Shown here: in pieces, positions 36,027 through 45,395 of the stretch
Numbering within the stretch: position 1 is the stretch's first letter
Layout: every line of letters starts with the position of its first letter
NCBI RefSeq assembly: GCF_011751865.2
Contig: NZ_CP061770.1
Location: 372,001-436,000 of the forward strand
Length of the DNA stretch: 64,000 nucleotides
Source: Salinibacterium sp. ZJ70
GTDB taxonomy: Bacteria > Actinomycetota > Actinomycetes > Actinomycetales > Microbacteriaceae
Reading direction: 5' to 3'
The notes under the pieces: model-generated
The model's database searches: none
Seen by the model: the letters and a program-made list of their open reading frames with translations, nothing else
What the model was told of the DNA's origin: nothing
Position numbers and translations under genes: made by a program

Positions 36027-37244
36027 GTGGTCGAAAAGATCAAGGTTGAAGGCAAGGTCGTCGAACTCGACGGCGACGAGATGACCCGCATCATCTGGCA
36101 GTTCATCAAGGACCGTCTCATCCACCCGTACCTCGATGTGGATCTCGAGTACTACGACCTGGGCATCGAGAACCGCGACGCGACCGACGATCAGGTCACG
36201 ATCGACGCGGCTCACGCGATCCAGAAGCACGGTGTCGGCGTCAAGTGCGCCACCATCACCCCCGACGAGGCCCGCGTCGAGGAGTTCGGCCTCAAGAAGA
36301 TGTGGAAGTCGCCCAACGGCACCATCCGCAACATCCTCGGCGGCGTGATCTTCCGCGAGCCGATCATCATCTCGAACATCCCGCGCCTCGTGCCCGGATG
36401 GAACAAGCCGATCATCATCGGCCGTCACGCGTTCGGCGACCAGTACCGTGCCACCGACTTCCTCTTCGAGGGCAAGGGCACGCTCACGGTCGAGTTCACC
36501 CCCGAAGACGGCAGCGAGCCGCTCAAGTTCGAGGTCTTCCAGGCCCCGGGCGACGGCATCGCGCAGGTGCAGTACAACCTCGACGCCTCGATCCGCGACT
36601 TCGCGCGCGCCTCGCTCAACTACGGCCTGGCCCGCAACTACCCGGTGTACCTCTCCACGAAGAACACCATCCTGAAGGCCTACGACGGCCGCTTCAAGGA
36701 CATCTTCCAGGAGATCTTCGACGCCGAGTTCAAGGAGCAGTTCGACGCCGCGGGCCTCACCTACGAGCACCGCCTCATCGACGACATGGTCGCTTCGGCC
36801 ATGAAGTGGGAGGGCGGCTACGTCTGGGCCTGCAAGAACTACGACGGCGACGTGCAGTCGGACACCGTCGCGCAGGGCTTCGGCTCGCTCGGTCTCATGA
36901 CCTCCGTGCTCGCCACCCCGGACGGCAAGATCGTCGAGGCGGAGGCCGCGCACGGCACCGTCACGCGTCACTACCGTCAGCACCAGGCGGGCAAGCCCAC
37001 CTCCACCAACCCGATCGCCTCGATCTTCGCGTGGACCCGTGGACTCATGCACCGCGGCAAGCTCGACGGCAACCAGGCCCTCATCACGTTCGCCGAGACC
37101 CTCGAGGACGTCGTCATCAAGACCGTCGAGTCGGGCAAGATGACCAAGGACCTCGCGCTGCTCGTCGGCCCTGACCAGGAATGGCAGACCACCGAGGACT
37201 TCCTCGCGACGCTCGACGAGAACCTCAAGGCGCGTCTGGCGTGA
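36027..37244 (+). CDS. icd: NADP-dependent isocitrate dehydrogenase
   Basis: 405 residues. Oxidative decarboxylation of isocitrate to 2-oxoglutarate with NADPH formation. The sequence ([19 protein letters not shown] near the N terminus, [18 protein letters not shown], and [16 protein letters not shown] in the cofactor region) is the homodimeric type II enzyme otherwise known from eukaryotic mitochondria and many bacteria, not the monomeric type of corynebacteria. GTG start with a good ribosome site. Controlled through the operator at 35957. A hairpin (37265-37298) separates it from mdh. Confidence 0.97.
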   Translation: MVEKIKVEGKVVELDGDEMTRIIWQFIKDRLIHPYLDVDLEYYDLGIENRDATDDQVTIDAAHAIQKHGVGVKCATITPDEARVEEFGLKKMWKSPNGTIRNILGGVIFREPIIISNIPRLVPGWNKPIIIGRHAFGDQYRATDFLFEGKGTLTVEFTPEDGSEPLKFEVFQAPGDGIAQVQYNLDASIRDFARASLNYGLARNYPVYLSTKNTILKAYDGRFKDIFQEIFDAEFKEQFDAAGLTYEHRLIDDMVASAMKWEGGYVWACKNYDGDVQSDTVAQGFGSLGLMTSVLATPDGKIVEAEAAHGTVTRHYRQHQAGKPTSTNPIASIFAWTRGLMHRGKLDGNQALITFAETLEDVVIKTVESGKMTKDLALLVGPDQEWQTTEDFLATLDENLKARLA

Positions 37245-37264
37245 GCTGAGCCTCGCAGCACCGC

Positions 37265-37298
37265 ACGAAGGGCTGGGTCGAAAGACCTGGCCCTTCGT
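37265..37298 (+). terminator. Terminator hairpin after icd
   Basis: Stem ACGAAGGGC (37265-37273) with 37290-37298, extended inward by two G-T pairs and GGTC/GACC, closing on a GAAA tetraloop. Confidence 0.85.
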
Positions 37299-37324
37299 CG
37301 TATCCGGAACGTAGCGTGGGGGGC

Positions 37325-38317
<993 letters not shown>

Positions 38318-38347
38318 GGGCGCGGCCGCGCTGGCCGCCGCTCGGGG

Positions 38348-38920
38348 TCAGTGGAAGGTCTCGCCGCGTTCCAGCATCGCGACGAACTGGCGGGCCCGAC
38401 GCTCGCGCGTCTCGGCTTTGACTCCATGGGTCACGCGGAAGATGAACGCCCACCGGTTCTGCGCGGTGAGCGCCGCGAACGCGGCCGCCGCCGCCGGACT
38501 CGCATCAAGGCCCGCCTGCAGCTCGGCGGGTACGGGTGCATCCTTCTGGCGGTAGGCGGCATCCCAGCGGCCGTCGGCCTTCGCGCGGTCGATCTCGGCC
38601 TGACCGGCGGGCCGCATCCGCCCCTCCGCGATGAGACGAGCCACATGCTCCTGGTTGATCTGCGACCAGGGGCTGCGCGAGCGGCGCGGCGTGTACGCCT
38701 GGAGGCTGAACTGGTCGTCGAACGCGCCCGCCTGACCGTCGATCCACCCGAAGCACAGCGCCACATCGAGCGCCTCCTGGCGGGTGATCCCGAGCTCGGT
38801 CGCCTTCGCCTTGAGGATCTTCAGTCGCACGCCGTCGACGGGCGGATCGTCCTCGAGGAACTGCTCCCACTGCCGAGGCGAGGTGAAATGCAGGATCGGC
38901 TTCTCGGCGAACGACGACAT
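38348..38920 (-). CDS. YdeI/OmpD-associated family protein
   Basis: 190 residues. Blocks EALDVALCFGWIDGQ, YTPRRSRSPWSQINQEHVARLI and the C-terminal WAFIFRVTHGVKAETRERRARQFVAML match the YdeI/OmpD-associated family, whose members have been linked to protection against cationic peptides but have no firm biochemical role. No membrane segment is seen. The ATG follows TATCGT (38926-38931, minus strand) by 5 bases. Its promoter lies immediately behind the hsp20 terminator. Confidence 0.8.
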   Translation of the reverse strand: MSSFAEKPILHFTSPRQWEQFLEDDPPVDGVRLKILKAKATELGITRQEALDVALCFGWIDGQAGAFDDQFSLQAYTPRRSRSPWSQINQEHVARLIAEGRMRPAGQAEIDRAKADGRWDAAYRQKDAPVPAELQAGLDASPAAAAAFAALTAQNRWAFIFRVTHGVKAETRERRARQFVAMLERGETFH

Positions 38921-38935
38921 ATCTCACGATATGAC

Positions 38936-38964
38936 GGACCCCGGACAGCGTGGGTCCGGGGTCC
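38936..38964 (-). terminator. Terminator hairpin after hsp20
   Basis: Perfect 11-bp stem GGACCCCGGAC (38936-38946) with 38954-38964 and a 7-base loop, 14 bases beyond the hsp20 stop on the minus strand. Confidence 0.8.
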
Positions 38965-38977
38965 GGTCGTGATGGGG

Positions 38978-39409
38978 CTACTTCGCGTTCGCCTCGAGCT
39001 GCTCGCGCTTGGCGTTCGTCTGCACCGAGATCTTGCGCGGCTTCGCCTTCTCGGAGATCGGGATGACGACGCTCAGCACGCCGCTCTCGTAGTTGGCCGA
39101 GATGGCGCTGGTGTCGATGCCCTGGCCGAGGGTGAGCTGGCGCAGGAACGAGCCCGTGGGGCGCTCGCGACTGATCCAGCGGATGCCGTCGTCGCTGCGG
39201 GCGGTGCGCTCGGCGCGGATGGTGAGCAGCTGACCGTCCACATCGATGTCGATGCTGCCCGGGTCGACACCCGGCAGGTCGGCGGCGAGGACGTAGTGGT
39301 CGCCGTTGCGATGCAGGTCGACGGGCATCAGCCGCGGGCCCTGGCGAGTGTCGAGGAGCTGGCTCGCCATGCGGTCGAGCTCGCGAAACGGGTCGAAGGA
39401 CATGTTCAT
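38978..39409 (-). CDS. Hsp20/alpha-crystallin small heat shock protein
   Basis: 143 residues. ATP-independent holdase chaperone. The alpha-crystallin domain runs from PVDLHRNGDHYVLAADLPG to SGVLSVVIPI, and the C-terminal tail after the domain is short and Lys-rich. I chose ATG 39409 because GGAGAGA precedes it; the in-frame ATG seven codons upstream has no such site. Expression is probably under HrcA: a CIRCE element overlaps the promoter (39465-39494). Confidence 0.95.
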   Translation of the reverse strand: MNMSFDPFRELDRMASQLLDTRQGPRLMPVDLHRNGDHYVLAADLPGVDPGSIDIDVDGQLLTIRAERTARSDDGIRWISRERPTGSFLRQLTLGQGIDTSAISANYESGVLSVVIPISEKAKPRKISVQTNAKREQLEANAK

Positions 39410-39464
39410 GGTCTCTCCCTCCGGTTGCACGTGAGTCGGTGTGACTCAACTTCCATCTGACACT

Positions 39465-39494
39465 TTTCTAGCACTCTCGGGGCGAGAGTGCCAA
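39465..39494 (-). promoter_or_regulatory. Promoter of hsp20 with overlapping CIRCE element (HrcA operator)
   Basis: CTAGCACTC-N9-GAGTGCCAA (39468-39494) matches the CIRCE consensus TTAGCACTC-N9-GAGTGCTAA in 16 of 18 positions with the exact 9-base spacer. On the minus strand it overlaps TTGGCA (39489-39494) and TAGAAA (39465-39470), a -35/-10 pair 18 bp apart. HrcA binding would block the promoter. Confidence 0.9.
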
Positions 39495-39534
39495 CGCGCT
39501 CGCCGAGTGCTGCAGAGGGTCTGACAGCGCCGGA

Positions 39535-41037
39535 TCAGTAGCCGAGGAACACGTCGGTGCGGACGCGGCGCACCCCGACCGCCCGCAGCTCGCGCCGCAG
39601 TCGCGCCACGTCGTTCGGCGCGCCCGAGAGCAGCACCGTGCGCTCCGTGACATCCGGGATCGCCGAGCGCACCACGTCGGCCGTGAGCTCCGATGCGCCC
39701 GCCCACACCCAGCGCTCGGGGAGCGGACCCGGATCCTCCGGGCACAGCAGGACGACCGCGCACCCGGACGCCGCGATCTCGTCGCGGTAGGCGAGCTCGG
39801 CGGCCGAGCGCACCGCGTACACGAGCACCGCATCCCCGGCACGGCCCGCCGCCGCGAGGTGGCGCAGGTGCGCGATGAACGGCGTCACCCCGATGCCCGC
39901 GGCGACGAACGCGAGCCGCGCCTCGCGGCGGCGGGGGAGGGTGAAGTCGCCCCACACACCCGTCGCGTGCACCCGTGCGCCGGGCGCAAGCGCCCGCAGA
40001 GCGCGCTTGAAGCTCGAGGCGTCATCGCGGATGCGCACGCCGATCGTGAGCTCATCGCCGTCGACCGACGCCACCGAGAACACGCGGCGCGTGCCCGCCG
40101 AATCGGGTCGGGCGTGCGGCACCGTGATCTCGAGGTACTGGCCGGGTTCGACACGCAGCGGGCGCCGCGCGCGGAAGCGGAACTCCCACGCGGTCGGTGT
40201 GAGCATCCGCGAGTCCACGAGCTCGAGACGCAGCCCGCGCCGCTGACCGAACGCGAACCCGATGACCCCCGCGACCACGAGGCCCAGCTCGGGAGTCGCG
40301 TGGAGCGGCCCGAGGGTGAACGGCACGGTCGCGAGCAGCGCGGCGACGACCGCGACCAGCAGTCGCTGCCAGCGCCGCGGGGGGAGTGTGAGCGGCTCGC
40401 TCAGCATGAAGCCCGCCGCGAAGACGAGCGGCGAGGAGGCGAACGCGAACGACAGCGCCGTTCCGACATCCAACCCGAACGCGAGCATGAGACCCGTCGT
40501 GACCGCGCCGCCCACGAGCACGTAGACGAGACCCATCGGCAGGTGGCGCGTGCGGTGCAGAATCGCAAGCGCGAACAGCGCGACGAGCGGCAGCAGCAGG
40601 CCCGTGCCGATCCACCAGGACGGGAACGCGACCCCGAGGAGCCCCGCCGCAAGCGCGCCGACCGCGGCGGGGTTCGCGAGGTGGCGTCCGCGCCACGCGA
40701 GGACGTACTTGGAGGCCGCCGCGATCGCAGCGGCGAAGGCGAGACCGAGCATCCCGTCGAGAGTGAGCGTCGGCTCGAGCACGAACGCGAGCAGCAGCGC
40801 GGTGATGATCCACGACGGTGCGTGCGGACGCGTGCGCACGATCCGGGCGAGCACCTCGTTCGCGATCCACGACGTCGCGAGCAGCACCGCCGCGCTCGCG
40901 AGCAGCGCGAGCGGGGAGAACGCGAGAGCACCCGCGATCGACAGCGCGAGCGCGAGCGCGCCGAGGGTCGTGAGACCGGCGATCACGAGCAGGTACATCG
41001 GGATGCGCCCGAGCGCGCGGTCGATGCGGTCGATCAT
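39535..41037 (-). CDS. NqrB/RnfD-like membrane domain fused to ferredoxin-NADP reductase domain
   Basis: 500 residues. Residues 1-265 hold about ten transmembrane helices with the RnfD/NqrB/YedZ-like blocks KYVLAWRGRHLANPAAVGA and FMLSEPLTLPP. Residues ~268-500 are an FNR module: FAD binding around PGQYLEI and RRVFSVAS, and the NAD(P) motif AAGIGVTPF. There is no 2Fe-2S domain. I infer electron flow from cytosolic NAD(P)H through FAD and the membrane domain to an outward flavoprotein, most simply the FMN-binding lipoprotein encoded at 41902. ATG 41037 overlaps the apbE stop (ATGA), so the genes are coupled. Confidence 0.85.
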   Translation of the reverse strand: MIDRIDRALGRIPMYLLVIAGLTTLGALALALSIAGALAFSPLALLASAAVLLATSWIANEVLARIVRTRPHAPSWIITALLLAFVLEPTLTLDGMLGLAFAAAIAAASKYVLAWRGRHLANPAAVGALAAGLLGVAFPSWWIGTGLLLPLVALFALAILHRTRHLPMGLVYVLVGGAVTTGLMLAFGLDVGTALSFAFASSPLVFAAGFMLSEPLTLPPRRWQRLLVAVVAALLATVPFTLGPLHATPELGLVVAGVIGFAFGQRRGLRLELVDSRMLTPTAWEFRFRARRPLRVEPGQYLEITVPHARPDSAGTRRVFSVASVDGDELTIGVRIRDDASSFKRALRALAPGARVHATGVWGDFTLPRRREARLAFVAAGIGVTPFIAHLRHLAAAGRAGDAVLVYAVRSAAELAYRDEIAASGCAVVLLCPEDPGPLPERWVWAGASELTADVVRSAIPDVTERTVLLSGAPNDVARLRRELRAVGVRRVRTDVFLGY

Positions 41038-41894
41038 GCGAACACCTCTCCGGGGAAGTCGCGGCTCGATTCGATCGTGCCGTCCTGCAGAATCCTGACC
41101 CATTCCACGCCCCGCCGTGCGAGCCACGCGTCATCGACGCCCACGAGCAGCGCCGTCGCGGCCCCGTCGGCGGTGAGCTCATCAGCCGCGACCGCCCAGC
41201 TCGCCACGACATCCCGCACGGGGAGCCCGGTGACGGCATCGAGGATGTGGTGGCGTCCGTCGGCGCGCACGCGACGGTTGCCGGCGCTCGCCGAGAGCGC
41301 ACCCTCCGAGAGCTCCGCGACGCCGATCGCCTTCGTCGGGTCGCCCGGATGCTCGAGCGCGATCCGCATGGGGACGTCGCGGATGCGGAGGTCACCCGAC
41401 CCGTCGACGACGTGGCGCGCGAATCCGGCGTCGGCGAGCTGCGCGCTCACGATGTCGACGAGGTGGCCCTTGCCCGCCGCGCCCACGTCGAGCGTGACGC
41501 CGCGCAGGGTGTCGAGGTGCGTGCCGTCCCAGGCGAGCGCGTCCGCCCATGCGGGGATGGCGTCGGCAGCGCCCGGCAGGCGCGGCCCGAACCCGGCTGC
41601 CGCGAGCGCCCCGCCGACGAGCGGCGACATGCGTCCCTGGGTGGCGGTGTAGAGCTCGGCGTAGAGGGCGAGCAGGGGGCCCGCGTCATCGGGCAGACGG
41701 TGGCGGCCGGGCGTGCGCGCGATGACCGCGACGAGCGAGTCGTCGCGGTAGCGCGACCAGTCGGCGTCGAAGCGGGCGATGCGTCGGGCGATCGACGCAC
41801 GCACCTCATCCGGGATGGGCATCTCGGTGTCGATGCGCCACGGGGTGCCGATCGCGGCGAAGTGCCACGCGTGCGCCAGGGGGTCGGCGATCAC
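41034..41894 (-). CDS. apbE: FAD:protein FMN transferase (ApbE)
   Basis: 286 residues. Attaches FMN from FAD to Ser or Thr of exported flavoproteins. Family blocks: GRMSPLVGGALAAAGFG, VTLDVGAAGKGHLVDIV, DGSGDLRIRD and the C-terminal ADELTADGAATALLVG with the metal/FAD-binding Asp. No signal peptide is seen. It lies between the FMN-binding lipoprotein gene (7 bases upstream) and the NqrB-FNR fusion gene (4-base overlap), so its target is very likely that lipoprotein. Confidence 0.9.
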   Translation of the reverse strand: MIADPLAHAWHFAAIGTPWRIDTEMPIPDEVRASIARRIARFDADWSRYRDDSLVAVIARTPGRHRLPDDAGPLLALYAELYTATQGRMSPLVGGALAAAGFGPRLPGAADAIPAWADALAWDGTHLDTLRGVTLDVGAAGKGHLVDIVSAQLADAGFARHVVDGSGDLRIRDVPMRIALEHPGDPTKAIGVAELSEGALSASAGNRRVRADGRHHILDAVTGLPVRDVVASWAVAADELTADGAATALLVGVDDAWLARRGVEWVRILQDGTIESSRDFPGEVFA

Positions 41895-41901
41895 GGCCGG
41901 C

Positions 41902-42354
41902 TCAGGGTGCGAGCGCCTCGGCCTTGATGGTCGCGAGAGCGTCGTTGAAGCCGCCGCTCGTGAGCGACGACCCGGCGACGCGCGAGACGTTCAGGGTGTC
42001 GATGTCCTGGCCGACGATCGCGTCCGCGATGCCGCCCGCGAACTTCTCCTGGAACTGGAGCGACTGCGGGTCCTGACCCTCGGGTGTCACCGTCACGGCC
42101 GTGACGATGTCGTTCTCGAGGGTGAGCTCGACGGCGACCTTCTGCTGGCCGCCGGGCGAGACGTATCCGCCCTCCGCGCTGTAGGTGCCGTCGGCGTAGG
42201 CGGAGTCGGCTCCCGTGGCACCGTCGGTCGTGAGCGGGGTGGTGCTTCCCCCGGTGGGGGCACAGCCCGCGAGTGTGAGCAGACCGAGGCTGGTGGCGGC
42301 GAGGGCGCCGGTGCGGGCGAGCGGGGAGTGGGCGGCGCGGCTCGAAGGCGTCAT
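41902..42354 (-). CDS. FMN-binding-domain lipoprotein, candidate flavinylation target
   Basis: 150 residues. Signal peptide with lipobox LAGC at Cys31, a low-complexity Thr/Gly linker, then a small FMN_bind domain (about residues 50-150). The C-terminal GSSLTSGGFNDAL lines up with the GATLTSNG flavinylation site of NqrC/RnfG, which makes Ser130 the candidate acceptor instead of Thr. First gene of the module with apbE and the NqrB-FNR fusion, forming a three-protein path for electrons across the membrane. ATG 42354 has GAGAGGGTGG shortly upstream. Confidence 0.85.
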   Translation of the reverse strand: MTPSSRAAHSPLARTGALAATSLGLLTLAGCAPTGGSTTPLTTDGATGADSAYADGTYSAEGGYVSPGGQQKVAVELTLENDIVTAVTVTPEGQDPQSLQFQEKFAGGIADAIVGQDIDTLNVSRVAGSSLTSGGFNDALATIKAEALAP

Positions 42355-42397
42355 GACGTCCACCCTCTCAGCGCCCCCTTGGACGACGCTGGATGCC

Positions 42398-42453
42398 GAG
42401 GTGTCAGAACACGCCGTATGGCGCAGCCCGCATGCGGCGTGTTCTGACACCTC
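42398..42453. repeat. Palindromic intergenic element, copy D
   Basis: 56-bp element with perfect 19-bp arms (42398-42416 with 42435-42453), extended by ATG/CAT. Outer half GAGGTGTCAG is shared with copy E. GGCGTGT also occurs, here in the right arm. It sits between the divergent FMN-binding lipoprotein and DHFR-like genes, so it cannot be the terminator of either. Confidence 0.85.
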
Positions 42454-42493
42454 AAGGGGGAGGGGTGTCGGTGGGGGTGCGTAGCGTCGCGGC

Positions 42494-43027
42494 ATGACGA
42501 GGACTCACTACTACACGGCGTCGACGCTCGACGGGTTCATCGCGACGCGCGACCATTCGCTCGACTGGCTGCTGAAGCAGCCGTTCGACGAGCACGGGCC
42601 GATGAACTACGAGAGCTTCGTCGCCGACATCGGGGCGCTCATCATGGGTGCGTCGACGTACGCGTGGGTGCTGGAGCACGACGCGGGCTGGTCGTACACG
42701 CAGCCGGCCTTCGTGCTCACGCATCGGGAGTTCCCGGTGCCGGATGGCGCGGATGTGCGGTTCCGGTCGGGTGACGTCGCGGCGGTGCACGCGGAGGTGA
42801 TCGCCGCTGCGGAGGGGCGCGATGTGTGGGTCGTGGGCGGCGGTGACCTCGCGGGGCAGTTCGCGGATGCGGGCCTGCTCGACGAGGTGTGGGTGCAGTT
42901 CGCCCCGGTGACGATCGCGGAGGGGCAGCCGCTGCTGCCCCGGTCGCTCGACCTGGAGCTCGTGGATCACGCGCGCAATGGCGGATTCCTGTGTGCGCGC
43001 TACCGGGTGGTGACCCCCGCCGAATAA
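42494..43027 (+). CDS. Dihydrofolate reductase-fold (RibD C-terminal domain) protein
   Basis: 177 residues, RibD_C/DHFR-like fold: HYYTASTLDGFIATRDHSLDWL at the start, IGALIMGASTYAWVL, and DVWVVGGGDLAGQF for NADPH binding. Such stand-alone proteins are common in actinobacteria, with unknown substrates; the name dihydrofolate reductase is by fold, not proven activity. ATG 42494 follows TAGCGT (42482-42487) by 6 bases. A second, more distant paralogue lies at 62552. Confidence 0.85.
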   Translation: MTRTHYYTASTLDGFIATRDHSLDWLLKQPFDEHGPMNYESFVADIGALIMGASTYAWVLEHDAGWSYTQPAFVLTHREFPVPDGADVRFRSGDVAAVHAEVIAAAEGRDVWVVGGGDLAGQFADAGLLDEVWVQFAPVTIAEGQPLLPRSLDLELVDHARNGGFLCARYRVVTPAE

Positions 43028-43072
43028 GCCGTGAAGGGGGCGCGAGCACCCCAGGTCACGAGGTTGTTAAGG

Positions 43073-43345
43073 GTCGACGTGCGCGTCGAGAACGACGTCA
43101 ACGCCGCGGCCCTCCGCGCGTTCCAGGTGCTCACGGCCGACGCCCAGCACGTGGTCATCGGCGGCGGCATCAGCCGCCTCGGCAACGAGCTCATGCAGGG
43201 CGTGCTGGCCGTGATCGCCCAGTGGGAGAGCGACTCCACGTTCGTCGCTACGCTGGGCCTCGGGGAGCGGCTGCGGCTGCTGCCCGCCCATTCCCGGCCG
43301 CGGCTGTGGGGGCCGCGCTCGTGGGGGCCCCGCCCGTTGCGACCG
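43073..43345 (+). pseudogene. Remnant of a ROK-family sugar kinase
   Basis: Frame 2 reads VRVENDVNAAALRAF and then directly HVVIGGGISRLGNELM. In intact ROK kinases these two conserved segments are about 130 residues apart, so the middle of the gene (catalytic Asp region and zinc motif) is deleted. The typical C-terminal end AAAVGAALVGA follows only in another frame (about 43290-43330), indicating a frameshift. The N-terminal ATP-binding part is missing too, as the DHFR-like gene ends at 43027. Its place in front of nagB suggests a former N-acetylglucosamine kinase or glucokinase. Confidence 0.8.
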
Positions 43346-43372
43346 AACCGAACCATGTACGAGGAAGTGCTG

Positions 43373-44158
43373 ATGGCTGAAGTCGTGATCCTGCCCGGAA
43401 CCCCCGCGGAGGCGAAGGCGGCCGCGGGTGAGCTCGCTGCGGATCTGATCGCGCGGGTTGTGGCAGCCAAGCCGGAGGCGGTGCTGGGCCTCGCAACCGG
43501 ATCCACGCCGTTGCCGGTATGGGAGGCGCTGTCGCGCCGCAAGCTCGACTGGAGCCGGGTGCGCGGGTTCGCGCTGGATGAGTACATCGGCCTGCCGGCA
43601 GGCCACCCGGAGAGCTACCGCGCGGTGATCACGCGCGAAGTCGTCGACACTCTCGGCCTCGATCCCGACCTCGTCCGCGTGCCTGGGGACGACGGCGGGG
43701 AGATCGCAACCGCGGGACAGCGCTACGAGGCCGCGATCGCCGCGGCCGGGGGTGTCGACATCCAGGTGCTCGGCATCGGGCGCACGGGGCACATCGGCTT
43801 CAACGAGCCGGGATCGTCGTTCGCGTCGCGCACCCGCGTGAAGACCCTCACCGAGCAGACGCGCATCGACAACGCACGGTTCTTCGATTCGCTGGACGAC
43901 GTTCCGCGACACTGCCTCACGCAGGGCCTCGGCACGATCCTGGATGCGCGGGAGCTCGTGCTGCTGGCGTTCGGCGAGGCGAAGGCGGATGCCGTGGCCG
44001 GGGCTGTGGAGGGGCCGGTGTCGGCGTCGCTGCCGGGTTCGGCGATCCAGATGCACCCGGAGGTGACGGTGATCCTCGATGAGGCGGCGGCCTCGAAGCT
44101 GCGATTCGCCGACTACTACCGCTTCGCCTGGGACAACCGCCCCGACTGGGCGAGCTGA
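43373..44158 (+). CDS. nagB: Glucosamine-6-phosphate deaminase
   Basis: 261 residues. Converts glucosamine-6-phosphate to fructose-6-phosphate and ammonia. Visible: the loop ATGSTPLPVWEAL, catalytic FALDEYIGLPAGHPESY, and LGIGRTGHIGFNEPGSSF. I chose ATG 43373 with GAGGA at 43361-43365; an open frame continues upstream but only into the ROK pseudogene, so a longer start would be an artefact. It acts after NagA, encoded convergently just downstream. Confidence 0.95.
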   Translation: MAEVVILPGTPAEAKAAAGELAADLIARVVAAKPEAVLGLATGSTPLPVWEALSRRKLDWSRVRGFALDEYIGLPAGHPESYRAVITREVVDTLGLDPDLVRVPGDDGGEIATAGQRYEAAIAAAGGVDIQVLGIGRTGHIGFNEPGSSFASRTRVKTLTEQTRIDNARFFDSLDDVPRHCLTQGLGTILDARELVLLAFGEAKADAVAGAVEGPVSASLPGSAIQMHPEVTVILDEAAASKLRFADYYRFAWDNRPDWAS

Positions 44159-44202
44159 GCCCGTCCGTCAGGTGCGACTGAGCACAACGTGGCGGGCTCC
44201 GC

Positions 44203-45339
44203 TCAGCGCAGGCGCGCGCCCGCGGCCCACACCGCGGTGACGCGGCCCTCGGCGTCGAGCGCCACCGCATCCGCGGCGTAGCCCGGCTCGAGCAGACCGA
44301 GGCGCTCGCCTTCGCCGATCGCGCGCGCCGGCACCGCTGTGACGGCGGCGACGGCCACCGACCACGACAGCCCGACCACGTTCACGGCACGGCGCAGCGC
44401 CGCATCCAGGGTGAGAGTGGAGCCCGCGATCGTGTCGGTGCCGGACAGCAGCGCGAGGCCGTCGCGCACCGTCACGTTGAGCGAGCCGATGCGGTAGTCC
44501 CCGTCTTCCGAGCCTGCGGCGGCCATGCCGTCGGTGATGAGCGCGACGCGACCGGGAGCCTCCCGGAGCGCAACCGCGGCAACCGACTCGTGCACGTGGT
44601 GCCCGTCGAGCACGAGCTCGAGCGTCACGCGCTCGTCCTCGAGCGCCGCGACTACGGGGCCCGGGGCGCGGTGGTGGATGCCGTTCATGGCGTTGAAGGC
44701 ATGGGTGAGCAGCGTCGCCCCCGCGTCGAACGCGCGCCGCGCCGTCTCGAAGCCGGCCTCCGTGTGGCCCACCGCGACGCGCACCCCGGCGCGAACGAAC
44801 ACCTCGATCGCATCCATCGCACCCGGCAGCTCCGGGGCGATCGTGATCTGCCGCAGCGTGCCGTGCGAGGCCGCGAGCAGCCCGTCGACGTCCTCCGGGT
44901 CCGGCGAGCGCAGGAAGTCCGCATTGTGGGCGCCCCGACGCTCGGCGGCGAGGAACGGGCCCTCCAGGTGGGAGCCCAGCACGAGCGGGTCGGAGCCCGC
45001 GAGCTCTGCGATCTCCGCGAGGCTCGACCGCAGCGAGACGAGCGGGTTGGCCACGAGCGAGATCACGGATCGCGTGGTGCCGAGTGCGCGGTGCGTCGCG
45101 AGCGCGGCGATCAGCTCATCGCCGCCGTCATCGAACGCGTGCCCGCCGCCCCCGTGGCCGTGGATGTCGATGAACCCCGGCGTGAGCCGCGCGCCCGCGA
45201 GATCGACCGTCTCATCCGCGGCCGGGCGACCGGATCCGCGCCCCACCGCGGCGATGGCATCGCCGTCGAACAGCACCCAGCCGTCGGGGGTCTCGCCGCG
45301 CTCGTCGGTGACCAGGGCGGAGTGAAGGAGCGTCGTCAC
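44203..45339 (-). CDS. nagA: N-acetylglucosamine-6-phosphate deacetylase
   Basis: 378 residues, amidohydrolase superfamily. Metal-binding IDIHGHGGGGHAF, LGSHLEGPFLA, VGHTEAGF, THAFNAMN and catalytic Asp in LITDGMAAAG are all present. Removes acetate from GlcNAc-6-P, producing the substrate of NagB. GTG 45339 follows TACGCT (45346-45351, minus strand) by 6 bases, which decides the start; in-frame sequence further upstream is low-complexity. Convergent with nagB, so the pathway pair is not one operon. Confidence 0.95.
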   Translation of the reverse strand: MTTLLHSALVTDERGETPDGWVLFDGDAIAAVGRGSGRPAADETVDLAGARLTPGFIDIHGHGGGGHAFDDGGDELIAALATHRALGTTRSVISLVANPLVSLRSSLAEIAELAGSDPLVLGSHLEGPFLAAERRGAHNADFLRSPDPEDVDGLLAASHGTLRQITIAPELPGAMDAIEVFVRAGVRVAVGHTEAGFETARRAFDAGATLLTHAFNAMNGIHHRAPGPVVAALEDERVTLELVLDGHHVHESVAAVALREAPGRVALITDGMAAAGSEDGDYRIGSLNVTVRDGLALLSGTDTIAGSTLTLDAALRRAVNVVGLSWSVAVAAVTAVPARAIGEGERLGLLEPGYAADAVALDAEGRVTAVWAAGARLR

Positions 45340-45395
45340 ACGCTCAGCGTAGAACCCGCCCCCCACTGCTGCCGCGCAGGCCCGCGGCGCCCCGC

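Noticed and set aside
39410-39430. Upstream in-frame ATG of hsp20 at 39430
   Set aside because: No ribosome site before it, whereas GGAGAGA lies just before the ATG at 39409.
43031-44158. A 375-residue NagB with an N-terminal extension
   Set aside because: The extension is the remnant of a ROK kinase; NagB's own start with a good ribosome site is at 43373.
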